This document shows, in pieces, positions 17,842-30,813 of a stretch of DNA of 64,000 nucleotides. The number at the start of each line of letters is the position of its first letter. The first letter of the stretch is position 1. This DNA is from Pseudomonas reactans (GTDB lineage: Bacteria; Pseudomonadota; Gammaproteobacteria; Pseudomonadales; Pseudomonadaceae), in contig NZ_JACAPG010000005.1 of NCBI RefSeq assembly GCF_013385825.1, positions 152,103-216,102 on the forward strand. Direction: 5' to 3'. A program made the translations under genes and the position numbers. The notes under the pieces are model-generated. The model saw only the letters and a program-made list of their open reading frames with translations, made no database searches and had not been told where the DNA came from.

Positions 17842-17856
17842 GCATTTCAATCCAGG

Positions 17857-18483
17857 TCAATCCAGGCGCTCGGGGTAAGTGATCACCAGGAAGGCCACCG
17901 CCTCGCTGTCTGCCGGGTTGCGGTAGCGGTGGGGCTGATCGGCGTAGAACAGGATCGAGTCGCCGGTAGCAAGGAGGTAGCGCTCATCGTTGACGCTGAC
18001 CTCCAACACCCCTTGGGCCACTACCAGGTTTTCCTGGATACCGGGCCCGTGGCCTGCGGAAATTTCCTCGCCCAGCGCCCGCAGGCGGATCTCGTAGAAC
18101 TCTGACTGGCGCGCCGTATCGTAGGGGAACAACGCTCGGCTGATAAACGCACCATCGGCACTGACCAGGCGCTTGCTCTGTTGCGCCGGCAGCACCTCCA
18201 CCCCCTCAAATGCTCGGTCCTCCAGAAACGCCGCCACCGACACCTTCAGACCCTTGGCAATCTTGCACAGCACCTTGATCGACGGCACGCTACGACCGGA
18301 TTCGATCTGCGCCAGCATCGCCCGGCTCACGCCACAGGCGCGCGCCAATCCATCCAGGGACAAATGGCGTTTACTGCGCAGGCGCTGCAGGTTGTGGGCG
18401 ACGCACTGGCTGATCGCATCGTCGTCGGTGCCGGGCTTGGGCAGCGGTTCAGGTGGTTCGGGAATCACGTGCAGGAAATTCAT
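17857..18483 (-). CDS. XRE-family regulator with C-terminal cupin domain
   Basis: 208 residues from MNFLHV; the frame is open upstream, but the small gene ahead makes this start sensible. An HTH of the XRE/lambda-repressor type lies near residues 25-80 (LDGLARACGVSRAMLAQIESGRSVPSI reads as LDGLARACGVSR then MLAQIESG). A cupin domain follows, with GHGPGIQENLVVAQGVLEV and a late HRYRNP. Such proteins are usually local repressors whose cupin senses a small metabolite. A 52-codon gene starts upstream on the same strand with a gap of 5 nt, so the two are probably co-transcribed. The target genes are unknown. Confidence 0.85.
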   Translation of the reverse strand: MNFLHVIPEPPEPLPKPGTDDDAISQCVAHNLQRLRSKRHLSLDGLARACGVSRAMLAQIESGRSVPSIKVLCKIAKGLKVSVAAFLEDRAFEGVEVLPAQQSKRLVSADGAFISRALFPYDTARQSEFYEIRLRALGEEISAGHGPGIQENLVVAQGVLEVSVNDERYLLATGDSILFYADQPHRYRNPADSEAVAFLVITYPERLD

Positions 18484-18488
18484 CGGCC

Positions 18489-18647
18489 TTACGCCCGGCG
18501 CGTATCGCTGGACGGGGCGGCTTGAGCGGTAAACACCGCCAGTCCGGCACGCGCTGCGTACATCGCCCACATCAACTCGGCCGCTGCACGCGCCTGGCGG
18601 CGTTTACGGTGGAGTGTGAAGTCGATGACAGTGGCGGATACTTGCAT
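18489..18647 (-). CDS. Possible 52-residue small protein upstream of XRE-cupin
   Basis: A 52-codon frame begins MQVSATVIDF and continues through a basic, alanine-rich helix with AAELMWAMYAARAGL. The sequence is clearly protein-like (amphipathic helix, biased basic residues). It ends 5 nt before the XRE-cupin start, which argues for a two-gene operon. The ribosome-binding site is weak. I recall similar short basic proteins in pseudomonads but cannot name a family. Confidence 0.45.
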   Translation of the reverse strand: MQVSATVIDFTLHRKRRQARAAAELMWAMYAARAGLAVFTAQAAPSSDTRRA

Positions 18648-18870
18648 GGGGACGATCTCGGGGTACGTGGGCGACTCAGTGACTCCACAGTAATGCGTGG
18701 CGGTTATTTCTTTAAATACTGAGTTTGCATGTGGTAATTCGATTTCGGACTTAGCAAAGAATCCCGATCCGACACTGTTGTCGGAAGGGTCTGGTCCGTT
18801 AATAAGGAGTGACCTGGTGGGCGTCCCAGTCTTCCCACCACGTGCCCCCCGAATTCCAAGGACCTGCCCG

Positions 18871-20988
18871 ATGCTGTTGCGCCACCCTCCGTTGCTGTTT
18901 GCCGCCCTGACGTTAAGCTCGCTGGTGCATGCCGAAGACCTGCAATTGGCCCCGGTCGAAGTCACCAGCAGCGAAGCCAGCGCCGGCGAAGTGGCCGAGG
19001 CGCAGCTCAAGAGCGTGCCCGGCGGCACCAATTACATCGACATGGACAGCGTGCAGCAGGGACGGGTGAGCACCAACGAAGACGTGTTCAAATACCAGGC
19101 CGGGGTGTACGCCAAGGCGGCGAACAACGAAGGGGTGAAGCTCTCGATTCGTGGCTCGGGCCTGAACCGCAGCCCCGGTTCCCATGCCTCCGGCCTATAC
19201 GAAATGTTCGACGGCCTGCCGCTGACCGGCCCTGGCGGCACACCTTATGAGCTGAAAGACCCCCTGTGGCAAAGCCGCGTCGAGGTGCTGCGTGGCGCCA
19301 ACGGCTTTGACCAGGGCGCCTTGGCCCTCGGTGGCGCTGTCAACTACGTGACGCGCACCGGCTACGACGCGCCCAAGCTGCAACTGCGCTATGAAGCGGG
19401 CAGCAAAGGTTATGCCCAGCGCGAAATCAGCTCGGGCCAGGTGCTCGGGGATGCCGACTACTACATCAGCCTCACCGACTCCGAGTCCGACGGCTACCAA
19501 CGGCAGAGTGCCGCCACCGGCAAGGGCGTGGCCGCCAACTTCGGCTACCGGTTCAGCCCGGACCTGGAAACCCGCTTCTACTTCCGCTACCGCGAAACCA
19601 CCAACGACACCCCTGGCAAACTCACGCGCAGCCAGATCAGCCATGACCCACGCGCGGCCAACAGCCTCAACGCCGCCCGCGATTCCAAGCGCCTGCAACC
19701 GGGCTCCACTTGGATCGCCAACAAGACCACCTTGCAGTTGGATGACAATGCCCGGGTCGAAGTCGGCCTGGCGTACCACGACTACCCGATGGACCTGCGC
19801 GAAGGCACCAACCGGCTGAAAGTCGCCTACACCGATATCAGCAGCACCCTCAATTACATCCGCCAGGACACGCTGTTCGGCCACGACAGCAAAACCACCG
19901 TTGGCCTGCGCACCACCCAGGCGATGCCCAATAACGGCGCGTCGGAGTATGTGCGCACGCCGGCCGGCAACACGGCAACCTACGCGCCGGGCACCAAGAC
20001 CCGTGACTACAGCTACCTGGGTTCCGACACCGTGCTGCATATCGGTAACGACCTCGAACTGGTCCCCGACCTGTGGCTGACCACCGGCCTGGCGGCGATC
20101 TACACGCGTCGCGAGACCCAAGTCACCTATCCAGAAGGGCAGGCGCCGCTCAGTCAACATGACTGGGACTATGCGCCGCGTGTCGGCTTGCGTTATGACT
20201 TCACCCCGCAATTACAGGTGTACGGCAACCTGAGTCGTTCGGTCGAGCCGCCACATGCGTGGTCGATGATCTGGGGTTCCAACAAATACTTCCCCGCCGG
20301 CAGTGGAGCGGCCACCGGCCTGCAACGCGAAGGCGTGAGCCTGAAAAACCAGACCGCCACCACCCTGGAAATCGGTGGCCGTGGTGAAGCATGGCTCGGC
20401 CAGTGGGACCTGGCGCTGTACCGCTCCGAAGTACGCCACGAATTGCTCACCGTGGAAACCCAGGCCCAGACGTCGACCAGCAACGCCATCGTCGCTGAAA
20501 ACAATGCCAGCCCGACGGTTCACCAGGGCGTGGAGTTGAGCCTGCTGAGCCCGTTGTGGGAGGGCGGCCGCAACGGCCAACTCACCCTGCGCCAGGCCTA
20601 CACCTTCAGCGACTTCCACTACCGCGATGACGACCGTTTCGGCGACAACACCTTGCCGGGCATTCCCAAGCACTACTATCAGGCGCAAGTGCGCTACAGC
20701 CATCCGACCGGTTTCTACACCAGCCTCAACACCGAGCATTCATCAAGAGTGGCGGTGGACTACGCCAATTCCTACTACGCCGCGTCCTACACCCTTCTCG
20801 GCGCCACCTTCGGCTACGACGCCCCCCAGCAGGATTGGCAAGCCTGGGTCGACCTGCGCAACCTCACCAACCGGCGTTACGCCAATACCGTCACGCCGGG
20901 GTACGACGATAAAGGCCTGGATGTCGCGCGTTCCACCCCGGCGGATGGCCGTGGCATCTACACCGGCGTCTCCTGGAGCTGGCGCTGA
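18871..20988 (+). CDS. TonB-dependent outer-membrane receptor
   Basis: About 705 residues. The start MLLRHPPLLFAAL has AAGGA 8 nt upstream and gives a normal signal peptide cleaved after LVHA. LAPVEVTSSEA follows as a TonB-box-like segment, then the plug domain (SIRGSGLNRSPG, VEVLRGANGFDQGALALGGAVNYVT in part) and a 22-strand barrel rich in aromatic residues, ending in a final WSWR strand. It imports an iron chelate or other large ligand using TonB energy. The N-terminus goes straight to the TonB box with no room for the 70-80-residue signalling (STN) domain, which is odd beside an ECF sigma factor and FecR-like protein. Confidence 0.9.
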   Translation: MLLRHPPLLFAALTLSSLVHAEDLQLAPVEVTSSEASAGEVAEAQLKSVPGGTNYIDMDSVQQGRVSTNEDVFKYQAGVYAKAANNEGVKLSIRGSGLNRSPGSHASGLYEMFDGLPLTGPGGTPYELKDPLWQSRVEVLRGANGFDQGALALGGAVNYVTRTGYDAPKLQLRYEAGSKGYAQREISSGQVLGDADYYISLTDSESDGYQRQSAATGKGVAANFGYRFSPDLETRFYFRYRETTNDTPGKLTRSQISHDPRAANSLNAARDSKRLQPGSTWIANKTTLQLDDNARVEVGLAYHDYPMDLREGTNRLKVAYTDISSTLNYIRQDTLFGHDSKTTVGLRTTQAMPNNGASEYVRTPAGNTATYAPGTKTRDYSYLGSDTVLHIGNDLELVPDLWLTTGLAAIYTRRETQVTYPEGQAPLSQHDWDYAPRVGLRYDFTPQLQVYGNLSRSVEPPHAWSMIWGSNKYFPAGSGAATGLQREGVSLKNQTATTLEIGGRGEAWLGQWDLALYRSEVRHELLTVETQAQTSTSNAIVAENNASPTVHQGVELSLLSPLWEGGRNGQLTLRQAYTFSDFHYRDDDRFGDNTLPGIPKHYYQAQVRYSHPTGFYTSLNTEHSSRVAVDYANSYYAASYTLLGATFGYDAPQQDWQAWVDLRNLTNRRYANTVTPGYDDKGLDVARSTPADGRGIYTGVSWSWR

Positions 20989-21030
20989 GCCCTTGCCCAA
21001 ACCCCTTTTTACTGGCATTGTCTGCGCAAT

Positions 21031-21050
21031 TGGCAACTATTCCCATTTGA
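21031..21050 (+). promoter_or_regulatory. Possible Fur box upstream of ECF sigma gene
   Basis: A 20-nt segment ending in CCCATTTGA resembles Pseudomonas Fur sites of the type GCGAATNATTCTCATTTGA, matching at about three quarters of positions. It lies 14 nt before the sigma factor start, a fitting place for iron control of the sigma/anti-sigma pair. Confidence 0.4.
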
Positions 21051-21063
21051 GATCTTTTTGCGC

Positions 21064-21606
21064 ATGCATGACATTCCGGCCGCGCTGGGCGATTCCGTTC
21101 GGCAGCAGACCCTCACGGCGATGTACAGCGAGCACCACGGTTGGTTGCATGGCTGGTTGCGCAAGAAACTCGGGTGTTCCCAGCATGCCGCGGACCTCGC
21201 CCATGACGCCTTCATCCGCGTCTTGATGCTGGCCGAACCCCAACAGATCAAAGAGCCGCGCGCGTTCCTGGCCACCACGGCAGGGCGGTTGCTGATCGAT
21301 GGCGCCCGTCGTCGACGCATCGAAAAAGCCTACATGGAAGCCCTGGTGATCCAGTGCGAAGACGCCGGCATGCCCGACCCGGCGGCGATTCATGTGGCAC
21401 TGCAAGCCCTGGAGCGCATCGCCGAAATGCTCGCCGGGTTGCCGGCCAAGGCGCGCGAAGCGTTTCTGTTGAGTCGCCTCGATGGGCTGACCTACAGCGA
21501 AATCGCCACGCGCCTGGACGTGTCCTCCAGCACCGTCAAAAACTATATCTCCAGCGCCTTGGTGCACTGTTATCACAGCCTGCACCCGGCAGACCCGCTG
21601 GCATGA
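21064..21606 (+). CDS. FecI-like ECF sigma factor
   Basis: About 180 residues with sigma region 2 (LYSEHHGWLHGWLRKKL-like, DLAHDAFIRVL) and region 4 (LPAKAREAFLLSRLDGLTYSEIATRLDVSSSTVKNY in parts), with the small helical linker and no region 3, as in iron-starvation ECF factors. Its stop overlaps the start of the FecR-like gene (ATGA), so sigma and its regulator are translationally coupled. It likely directs transcription of the TonB receptor upstream. The receptor-sigma-regulator order is the reverse of the usual fecI-fecR-fecA order. Confidence 0.9.
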   Translation: MHDIPAALGDSVRQQTLTAMYSEHHGWLHGWLRKKLGCSQHAADLAHDAFIRVLMLAEPQQIKEPRAFLATTAGRLLIDGARRRRIEKAYMEALVIQCEDAGMPDPAAIHVALQALERIAEMLAGLPAKAREAFLLSRLDGLTYSEIATRLDVSSSTVKNYISSALVHCYHSLHPADPLA

Positions 21607-22535
21607 GTTCCGAACAGATCATCCAGCAAGCGGCGCAGTGGCTGACCCGCCTGCACGACGAAGGCGTTACCGAAGCCGACCGCCAGGCGTTCAACAACTG
21701 GCGGTCGGCCGACCCGCGTCACGCCGTGGCTATCGAACGCATGGGCGCACTCTGGGGCAGCCTCGATACGCTGCCGGCCAAACCCGCACGCATGGCCCTG
21801 AACCGCGCATTCGCCCCACGACGTCCGCGCGGTGCGCAAGTGGTGGGCTTGCTCGGCGTAGTCCTGTGTGGCTGGCTGGGCTTGCAACACCTGCCGGTCT
21901 GGATGGCCGACCAACGCACTGGTGTCGGCGAGCGTCGGCAGATCGCCCTCGAAGACGGCAGTCAGTTGCAGCTCAACAGCAATTCGGCGGTGGACGTGAA
22001 GTTCGACGGCCATCAACGGGTCATCGACCTGCTGCAAGGCGAACTCTGGGTGGACGTGGCCAAGGATGCGCAACGGCCTTTTGTGGTGCGAACCGACCAG
22101 GGCACGGCCACGGCATTGGGCACGCGTTATCTGGTCAAGCGTGCGGCGGACGGCACCACGGTGGTCACGGTGATCGAGTCCACCGTCGCGGTCCAAGGTG
22201 ATGCCAGTGACGGTGTGAAGGTCACCGCCGGCCAGCGTTCGGTCCTCGACCACGGTCGCGCCCAACCGCCGCAATCCATCGGCAACAGCGACCCGGACGC
22301 CTGGACCCGTGGCCTGCTCAAGGTCAATGACCAACCCCTGAGCGAGGTGCTGCAAACCCTCGCCAGCTACCGCCACGGCATGCTGCGCTTCGATCCCCAG
22401 GCCCTGCAAAACCTGCGGGTGTCCGGCGTGTTCAAACTGGATGACACGGCGGCGGCGCTGTCGTCACTGGCAGACAACCTACCGATCCAGGTGGAGTACT
22501 TCACCGACCTGTTGGTGGTGGTCAAGCCGCGTTAG
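21603..22535 (+). CDS. FecR-like anti-sigma/sigma regulator
   Basis: 310 residues. A cytoplasmic N-terminal region (QAAQWLTRLHDEGVTEADRQ) is followed by one transmembrane helix around residues 80-98 and a periplasmic FecR domain starting at VGERRQIALEDGSQLQLNSNS. At the C-terminus is the usual STN-like segment (VNDQPLSEVLQTLASYR and FKLDDTAAALSSLADNLPI). It holds or activates the ECF sigma factor in response to receptor occupancy. It starts at the sigma stop. Its last 4 nt overlap the convergent sigma-54 activator gene, leaving no room for a separate terminator. Confidence 0.9.
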   Translation: MSSEQIIQQAAQWLTRLHDEGVTEADRQAFNNWRSADPRHAVAIERMGALWGSLDTLPAKPARMALNRAFAPRRPRGAQVVGLLGVVLCGWLGLQHLPVWMADQRTGVGERRQIALEDGSQLQLNSNSAVDVKFDGHQRVIDLLQGELWVDVAKDAQRPFVVRTDQGTATALGTRYLVKRAADGTTVVTVIESTVAVQGDASDGVKVTAGQRSVLDHGRAQPPQSIGNSDPDAWTRGLLKVNDQPLSEVLQTLASYRHGMLRFDPQALQNLRVSGVFKLDDTAAALSSLADNLPIQVEYFTDLLVVVKPR

Positions 22536-24349
22536 CTTTCGTGCTGGCGCAGGCGCTTGTACAAGGTGTTGCGGCTCACCCCCAGCTCCCGCGCCAGGTG
22601 GGAGATGTTGCCGCCGGCCGCCTTCAAGCGCTGGTTCAGGTCGATGCTGTCATCCAGGTATTCACTGGCGGGCAGTGGCGGCTCCACCTTCAAGTCCACA
22701 AAAAAATCATCCGGCAGATGCTCTGCGCGGATCGGTTGTTCTTCGGCCATGGCCAGCGCCACCTGCAACACGCTGCTCACCTGACGCAGGTTCCCCGGCC
22801 ACGGATGCTGCTCGAACAACGCCAGCACTTCGGCGCTGAGGCCCGCCCATTGCGTCGGCTCGCGGTGCTGCTGCCACAGTTGCTGAAACAGTGCCTGCTT
22901 GTCGGTGCGTTCGCGCAACGGCGGCAGTTCCAGGGTCAGGCCGCCGATGCGGTAGTACAAGTCCTCACGAAAACGCCCGGCCTGCACCAAATCCCGCAGC
23001 GCACGGTTGGTGGCCGAGATGATGCGCAAGTCCACCGGAAACAACTCGCTGCTGCCCACCGGCTGCACGCAGCGTTCCTGCAACACCCGCAGTAAACGGG
23101 CCTGGGTCGGCAGCGGCATGTCACCGATCTCATCGAGAAACAGCGTGCCCTTGTCGGCCTTGCGGATCAGGCCGATGCTGCCTTTCTGATTGGCGCCGGT
23201 AAAGGCGCCTTTTTCGTAGCCGAACAGTTCCGATTCCACCAGCTCAGCCGGAATCGCCGCACAGTTCACCGCGATAAACGCCTTCTGGCTGCGCGAGCTG
23301 GCCTGGTGCAGGGCTTTGACGAACACTTCCTTGCCCACGCCAGTTTCGCCGTGGATCAGCAGCGGAATGTCCTTTTCCAATAAACGTTCGGCCTGGCGCA
23401 CGGCTTTTTCCACGCGCACATCGCCAAAATGCAAGGTCTTGAGGCCAATCGGCGCCGGCTTCGGTGGCGTCGGTTCGGTGAAAACGCGTGCCTGCACCGG
23501 CATCTGCTTGGGGCGTCTGAGCAAGCACTGGAAACGGTTGCGTCCCGCGGCTTGCAGGGAGAAGGGTAGTCCTTCCGGCTGGTTCAACAACTCCAGCAAT
23601 GACACCTTGAACAAACTGTCGATCATCACCCGCGACAAGCTGATGCCCAGCAGGTTGTCGGCACGCCGGTTGGCCGACAGCACCTGGCCGCTCTCATCAA
23701 AAATCAATAGGCCGGCCCACTGGCTGTCGAGGTTGCTCAGGCCGGTGTTGAAGGTCAGTTGGAAGTGCTCACCGCGAAACAGGTTGAGGATCAGCCGGTT
23801 TTCCACGGTCTGGCTCATCATCTTGACCATGCCCAGGGTGTGGGAGGGCGGCAGGTAGCTGTCGCTGGACACATCCAGCACCGCGATGATCTCGCGCTGG
23901 GCATCGAAGATCGGCGCTGCAGAGCCGGTCATGAAACGGTTGGCCTTGAGGAAGTGTTCATCGTGTTCGATATGCACCGCCTGGGCACACGCCAGCGCGG
24001 TGCCGATGGCATTGGTCCCGCTGGAGCGCTCCATCCAACTGGCGCCCGGGTTGAAGCCGCGCGCCAGCTTGGGCTCGATAAAACGCTGGGTGCCCCAACT
24101 CGTCAGCACCTGGCCCTGATTGTCGGCCAACATGATCAGGCAATTGGAATTGCTGAGGATGTTCTCGTAGTAGGGCAGCACTTCCTGATGGGTGGTCTGC
24201 ACCAGTGAGTGCTGGCTTTCCAGCAATTGGCTGATGCCCTCGGCGGGGAGTTGGTCGAAGCTGGGCGTGCTCTGGTGGTCCAGGCCGAAGGCGCGGCAAC
24301 GGCGCCAGGATTCCTGGATAAGGGTGTCGTGAGCCAAGGGTTCGGCCAT
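22532..24349 (-). CDS. AcoR-like sigma-54-dependent activator
   Basis: 605 residues. An N-terminal GAF/sensor region (LADNQGQVLTSWG, SGTNAIGTAL) precedes a AAA+ domain with Walker A GETGVGKE, the sigma-54 contact loop GAFTGA, Walker B TLFLDEIGD, and a Fis-type HTH at the C-terminus (ISHLARELGVSRNTLYKRL). The N-terminal half matches the AcoR/GAF class that senses small metabolites. It is divergent from a glycerol-type ABC operon whose upstream region has a -24/-12 promoter and repeated TGTTCA boxes, so it is almost certainly that operon's activator. Confidence 0.92.
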   Translation of the reverse strand: MAEPLAHDTLIQESWRRCRAFGLDHQSTPSFDQLPAEGISQLLESQHSLVQTTHQEVLPYYENILSNSNCLIMLADNQGQVLTSWGTQRFIEPKLARGFNPGASWMERSSGTNAIGTALACAQAVHIEHDEHFLKANRFMTGSAAPIFDAQREIIAVLDVSSDSYLPPSHTLGMVKMMSQTVENRLILNLFRGEHFQLTFNTGLSNLDSQWAGLLIFDESGQVLSANRRADNLLGISLSRVMIDSLFKVSLLELLNQPEGLPFSLQAAGRNRFQCLLRRPKQMPVQARVFTEPTPPKPAPIGLKTLHFGDVRVEKAVRQAERLLEKDIPLLIHGETGVGKEVFVKALHQASSRSQKAFIAVNCAAIPAELVESELFGYEKGAFTGANQKGSIGLIRKADKGTLFLDEIGDMPLPTQARLLRVLQERCVQPVGSSELFPVDLRIISATNRALRDLVQAGRFREDLYYRIGGLTLELPPLRERTDKQALFQQLWQQHREPTQWAGLSAEVLALFEQHPWPGNLRQVSSVLQVALAMAEEQPIRAEHLPDDFFVDLKVEPPLPASEYLDDSIDLNQRLKAAGGNISHLARELGVSRNTLYKRLRQHES

Positions 24350-24395
24350 GGGCGACCTTCGTTTTTATTGTTGTTGTTATTTAACCGACCTCCCT

Positions 24396-24479
24396 TGTAG
24401 GAGCCGGCTTGCCGGCGATGAGGCCCTCTAGGACTGCATCGTCCTCCAGATCGCTATCGCCGGCAAGCCGGCTCCTACA
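24396..24479. repeat. REPIN-like inverted REP pair (GCCGGC type)
   Basis: Two REP sequences (core GGAGCCGGCTTGCCGGCGAT) in opposite orientation are separated by about 38 nt. Each can form its own hairpin and the pair a longer one. It lies in the gap between the sigma-54 activator and its target operon. Confidence 0.9.
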
Positions 24480-24512
24480 GGGGGCGTGATGGCAGAAAAG
24501 TCTATTCAGTGT

Positions 24513-24571
24513 TGTTCAGAACTGTTCATTGTCAACCCCCGACCTGTTCAGTTGTTCAGTCAGATTGTTCA
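24513..24571 (+). promoter_or_regulatory. Five TGTTCA repeats, candidate activator sites
   Basis: TGTTCA occurs at 24513, 24523, 24545, 24553 and 24566, all on the plus strand, about 55-110 nt upstream of the sigma-54 promoter. This is the normal position of upstream activator sites, and the divergent activator gene is adjacent. Confidence 0.65.
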
Positions 24572-24623
24572 CTCTCGAACATCGCTTTCGGCCCATTTCC
24601 TTGCACATCAACCACTTGCCGTT

Positions 24624-24640
24624 TTGGCACGAAACTCGCT
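24624..24640 (+). promoter_or_regulatory. Sigma-54 (-24/-12) promoter of ABC operon
   Basis: TTGGCACGAAACTCGCT matches the sigma-54 consensus TTGGCACGNNNNTTGCT with one change in the -12 box. GG and GC are separated by 10 nt as required. It is 46 nt before the first ABC gene. Confidence 0.8.
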
Positions 24641-24685
24641 CTGACAACTGGCCAGATTCATTCCAATAATAAAAAAGGTCGTGTC

Positions 24686-25779
24686 ATGTCATTGACCCTG
24701 GAAAATGTCTCCCGCGTTGTCGAAGGCCAGACCTGGATCGACGACGCCACCATGCGTTTCGAAGCCGGTTCCTTCAACGTCTTGCTCGGCCGCACCCTGT
24801 CCGGCAAAACCAGCCTGATGCGCCTGATGGCCGGCCTGGACAAGCCCAACAGCGGTCGCATCCTGATGAACGGCGTGGATGTCACGCAGAAACCGGTGCG
24901 CCTACGCAACGTGTCGATGGTGTACCAGCAGTTCATCAACTACCCGACCATGACCGTGTTCGAGAACATCGCCTCGCCGCTGCGCCAGGCCGGTGTGTCC
25001 AATGAGGTGATCCAAAGCAAGGTGCTGGAAACCGCGAAAATGCTGCGCATCGAAAAATTCCTCCAGCGCCACCCGTTGGAGCTCTCCGGCGGCCAGCAGC
25101 AACGCACGGCCATGGCCCGCGCGCTGGTGAAGGACGCCGAGCTGATCCTGTTCGACGAGCCGCTGGTAAACCTGGACTACAAACTGCGCGAAGAACTGCG
25201 TCAGGAAATGCGCGAGCTGTTCGCCGCGCGCCACACTATTGCCATCTACGCCACCACCGAGCCCAACGAAGCCCTGGCCCTCGGCGGTACCACCACCATC
25301 CTGCACGAAGGCCGGGTGATCCAGAGCGGCAAGGCCGCCGAGGTGTATCACCAGCCGCAGACGGTGCTGGCCGCCGAGCTGTTTTCCGAGCCGCCGATCA
25401 ACCTGATGCCAGGTCGCATCAGCGGCAACGAAGTGAGCTTCGCCAATTTCGTGCACTTCCCGCTGAACGTCGACCTGCGCCCCATTGGCGAAGGCGAGTT
25501 CCGTTTCGGCGTACGCCCCAGCCATATCAGCCTGGTGCCGAGCAACGATGACGACCTGGAGTTGGCGGTCACCGTGGAAGTCGCGGAGATCAGCGGCTCG
25601 GAAACCTTCCTGCACGTGCGCAGCGAGCATTTCCTGCTGGTGCTGCACTTGCCGGGTGTGCACGAGTACGACGTCGACGCGCCGATCCGTGTGTACATCC
25701 CCACCCATAAACTGTTTGTGTTCGATGGTCAGGGCCGTTTGGTCCAGGCCCCCGGGCGCCGTGTCGCGAGGGTTGCCTG

Positions 25780-25780
<1 letters not shown>
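24686..25780 (+). CDS. ABC transporter ATPase, glycerol/polyol type (GlpS-like)
   Basis: 364 residues: an N-terminal nucleotide-binding domain and a C-terminal TOBE-like regulatory region, as in the MalK/UgpC family. The signature LSGGQ (133-137) and Walker B LILFDEP (153-159) are intact. Walker A is unusual (GRTLSGKTS, 35-43) and the H-loop histidine is replaced by Thr191 in YATTEPNEA. Followed at once (ATG-TGA overlap) by a second, different ATPase. The gene set, with a DUF2160 protein, matches the GlpSTPQV glycerol transporter of rhizobia. Start chosen at the ATG that begins the domain; upstream codons are the promoter region. Confidence 0.88.
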
Positions 25781-27740
<1,960 letters not shown>

Positions 27741-27750
27741 GGCCGCCAAC

Positions 27751-28551
<801 letters not shown>

Positions 28552-28561
28552 GGAGTCGATG

Positions 28562-28834
28562 ATGGAATGGATGGCCTGGACCACCCCCACCGCGCTGTTC
28601 TTTGGTGCCATAGCCCTGATCCTCGCGGGTATGACCACCTGGGAATTGCGTTCGCCGAGCATCCCTCGGCGCGGTTTTCTGCCGATCAGCACCACCCGTG
28701 GTGATCGCTTGTTTATCGGTCTTCTCGGCAGCGCCTACCTGCATTTGCTGGTGATCGGCGTTACCGACTGGAGCATCTGGGTGGCGTCCGCGCTCTCCCT
28801 GGTATGGCTGTTGAGTGTGATGCGTTGGGGCTAG
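28562..28834 (+). CDS. DUF2160 small membrane protein
   Basis: 90 residues with two or three hydrophobic helices; the second ATG after GAGGAG is chosen for spacing (the first is one codon earlier). It matches the DUF2160 family, which occurs almost only in the glycerol-type ABC operons between the permeases and the binding protein. The role is unknown; a small accessory or assembly subunit of the permease complex is the plain reading. It is a strong marker for the operon type. Confidence 0.8.
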   Translation: MEWMAWTTPTALFFGAIALILAGMTTWELRSPSIPRRGFLPISTTRGDRLFIGLLGSAYLHLLVIGVTDWSIWVASALSLVWLLSVMRWG

Positions 28835-28851
28835 TGCGGATACCACGCCCT

Positions 28852-28917
28852 TGTAGAAGCTGGCTTGCCGGCGATAGCGATCTTGAGCGCGCCATCGCCG
28901 GCAAGCCGGCTCCTACA
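28852..28917. repeat. REPIN-like inverted REP pair inside ABC operon
   Basis: A short pair of REP sequences of the GCCGGC type, the left copy with two changes from the others (TAGAAGCTGG). It lies between the DUF2160 gene and the substrate-binding gene and can form a strong hairpin in the message. Confidence 0.85.
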
Positions 28918-28966
28918 CGGAGCGGTGGTGTTTGTAGTCCCTTTTGAAATTAACCTGGAGGTCTCT

Positions 28967-30709
<1,743 letters not shown>

Positions 30710-30721
30710 ACCCGCCACCCT

Positions 30722-30811
30722 CGTAGGAGCCGGCTTGCCGGCGATAGCGGTGTGTCAGTCAGCCCATTAGCTGGCAGATAGAGCGCCATCGCCGGCAAGC
30801 CGGCTCCTACA
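30722..30811. repeat. REPIN-like inverted REP pair (GCCGGC type)
   Basis: Opposed copies of GTAGGAGCCGGCTTGCCGGC lie between the ABC operon and the convergent hypothetical gene. It may serve as the transcription end for both. Confidence 0.9.
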
Positions 30812-30813
30812 GG

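Noticed and set aside
17269-17850. Long antisense frame across the Met/Cys-rich gene that is extremely rich in histidine
   Set aside because: ATG codons read in register on the other strand become CAT (His), so the His-rich protein follows from the Met-rich one. The antisense frame has only a weak ribosome-binding site, starts upstream of the terminator hairpin and shows no duplicated cysteine pattern.
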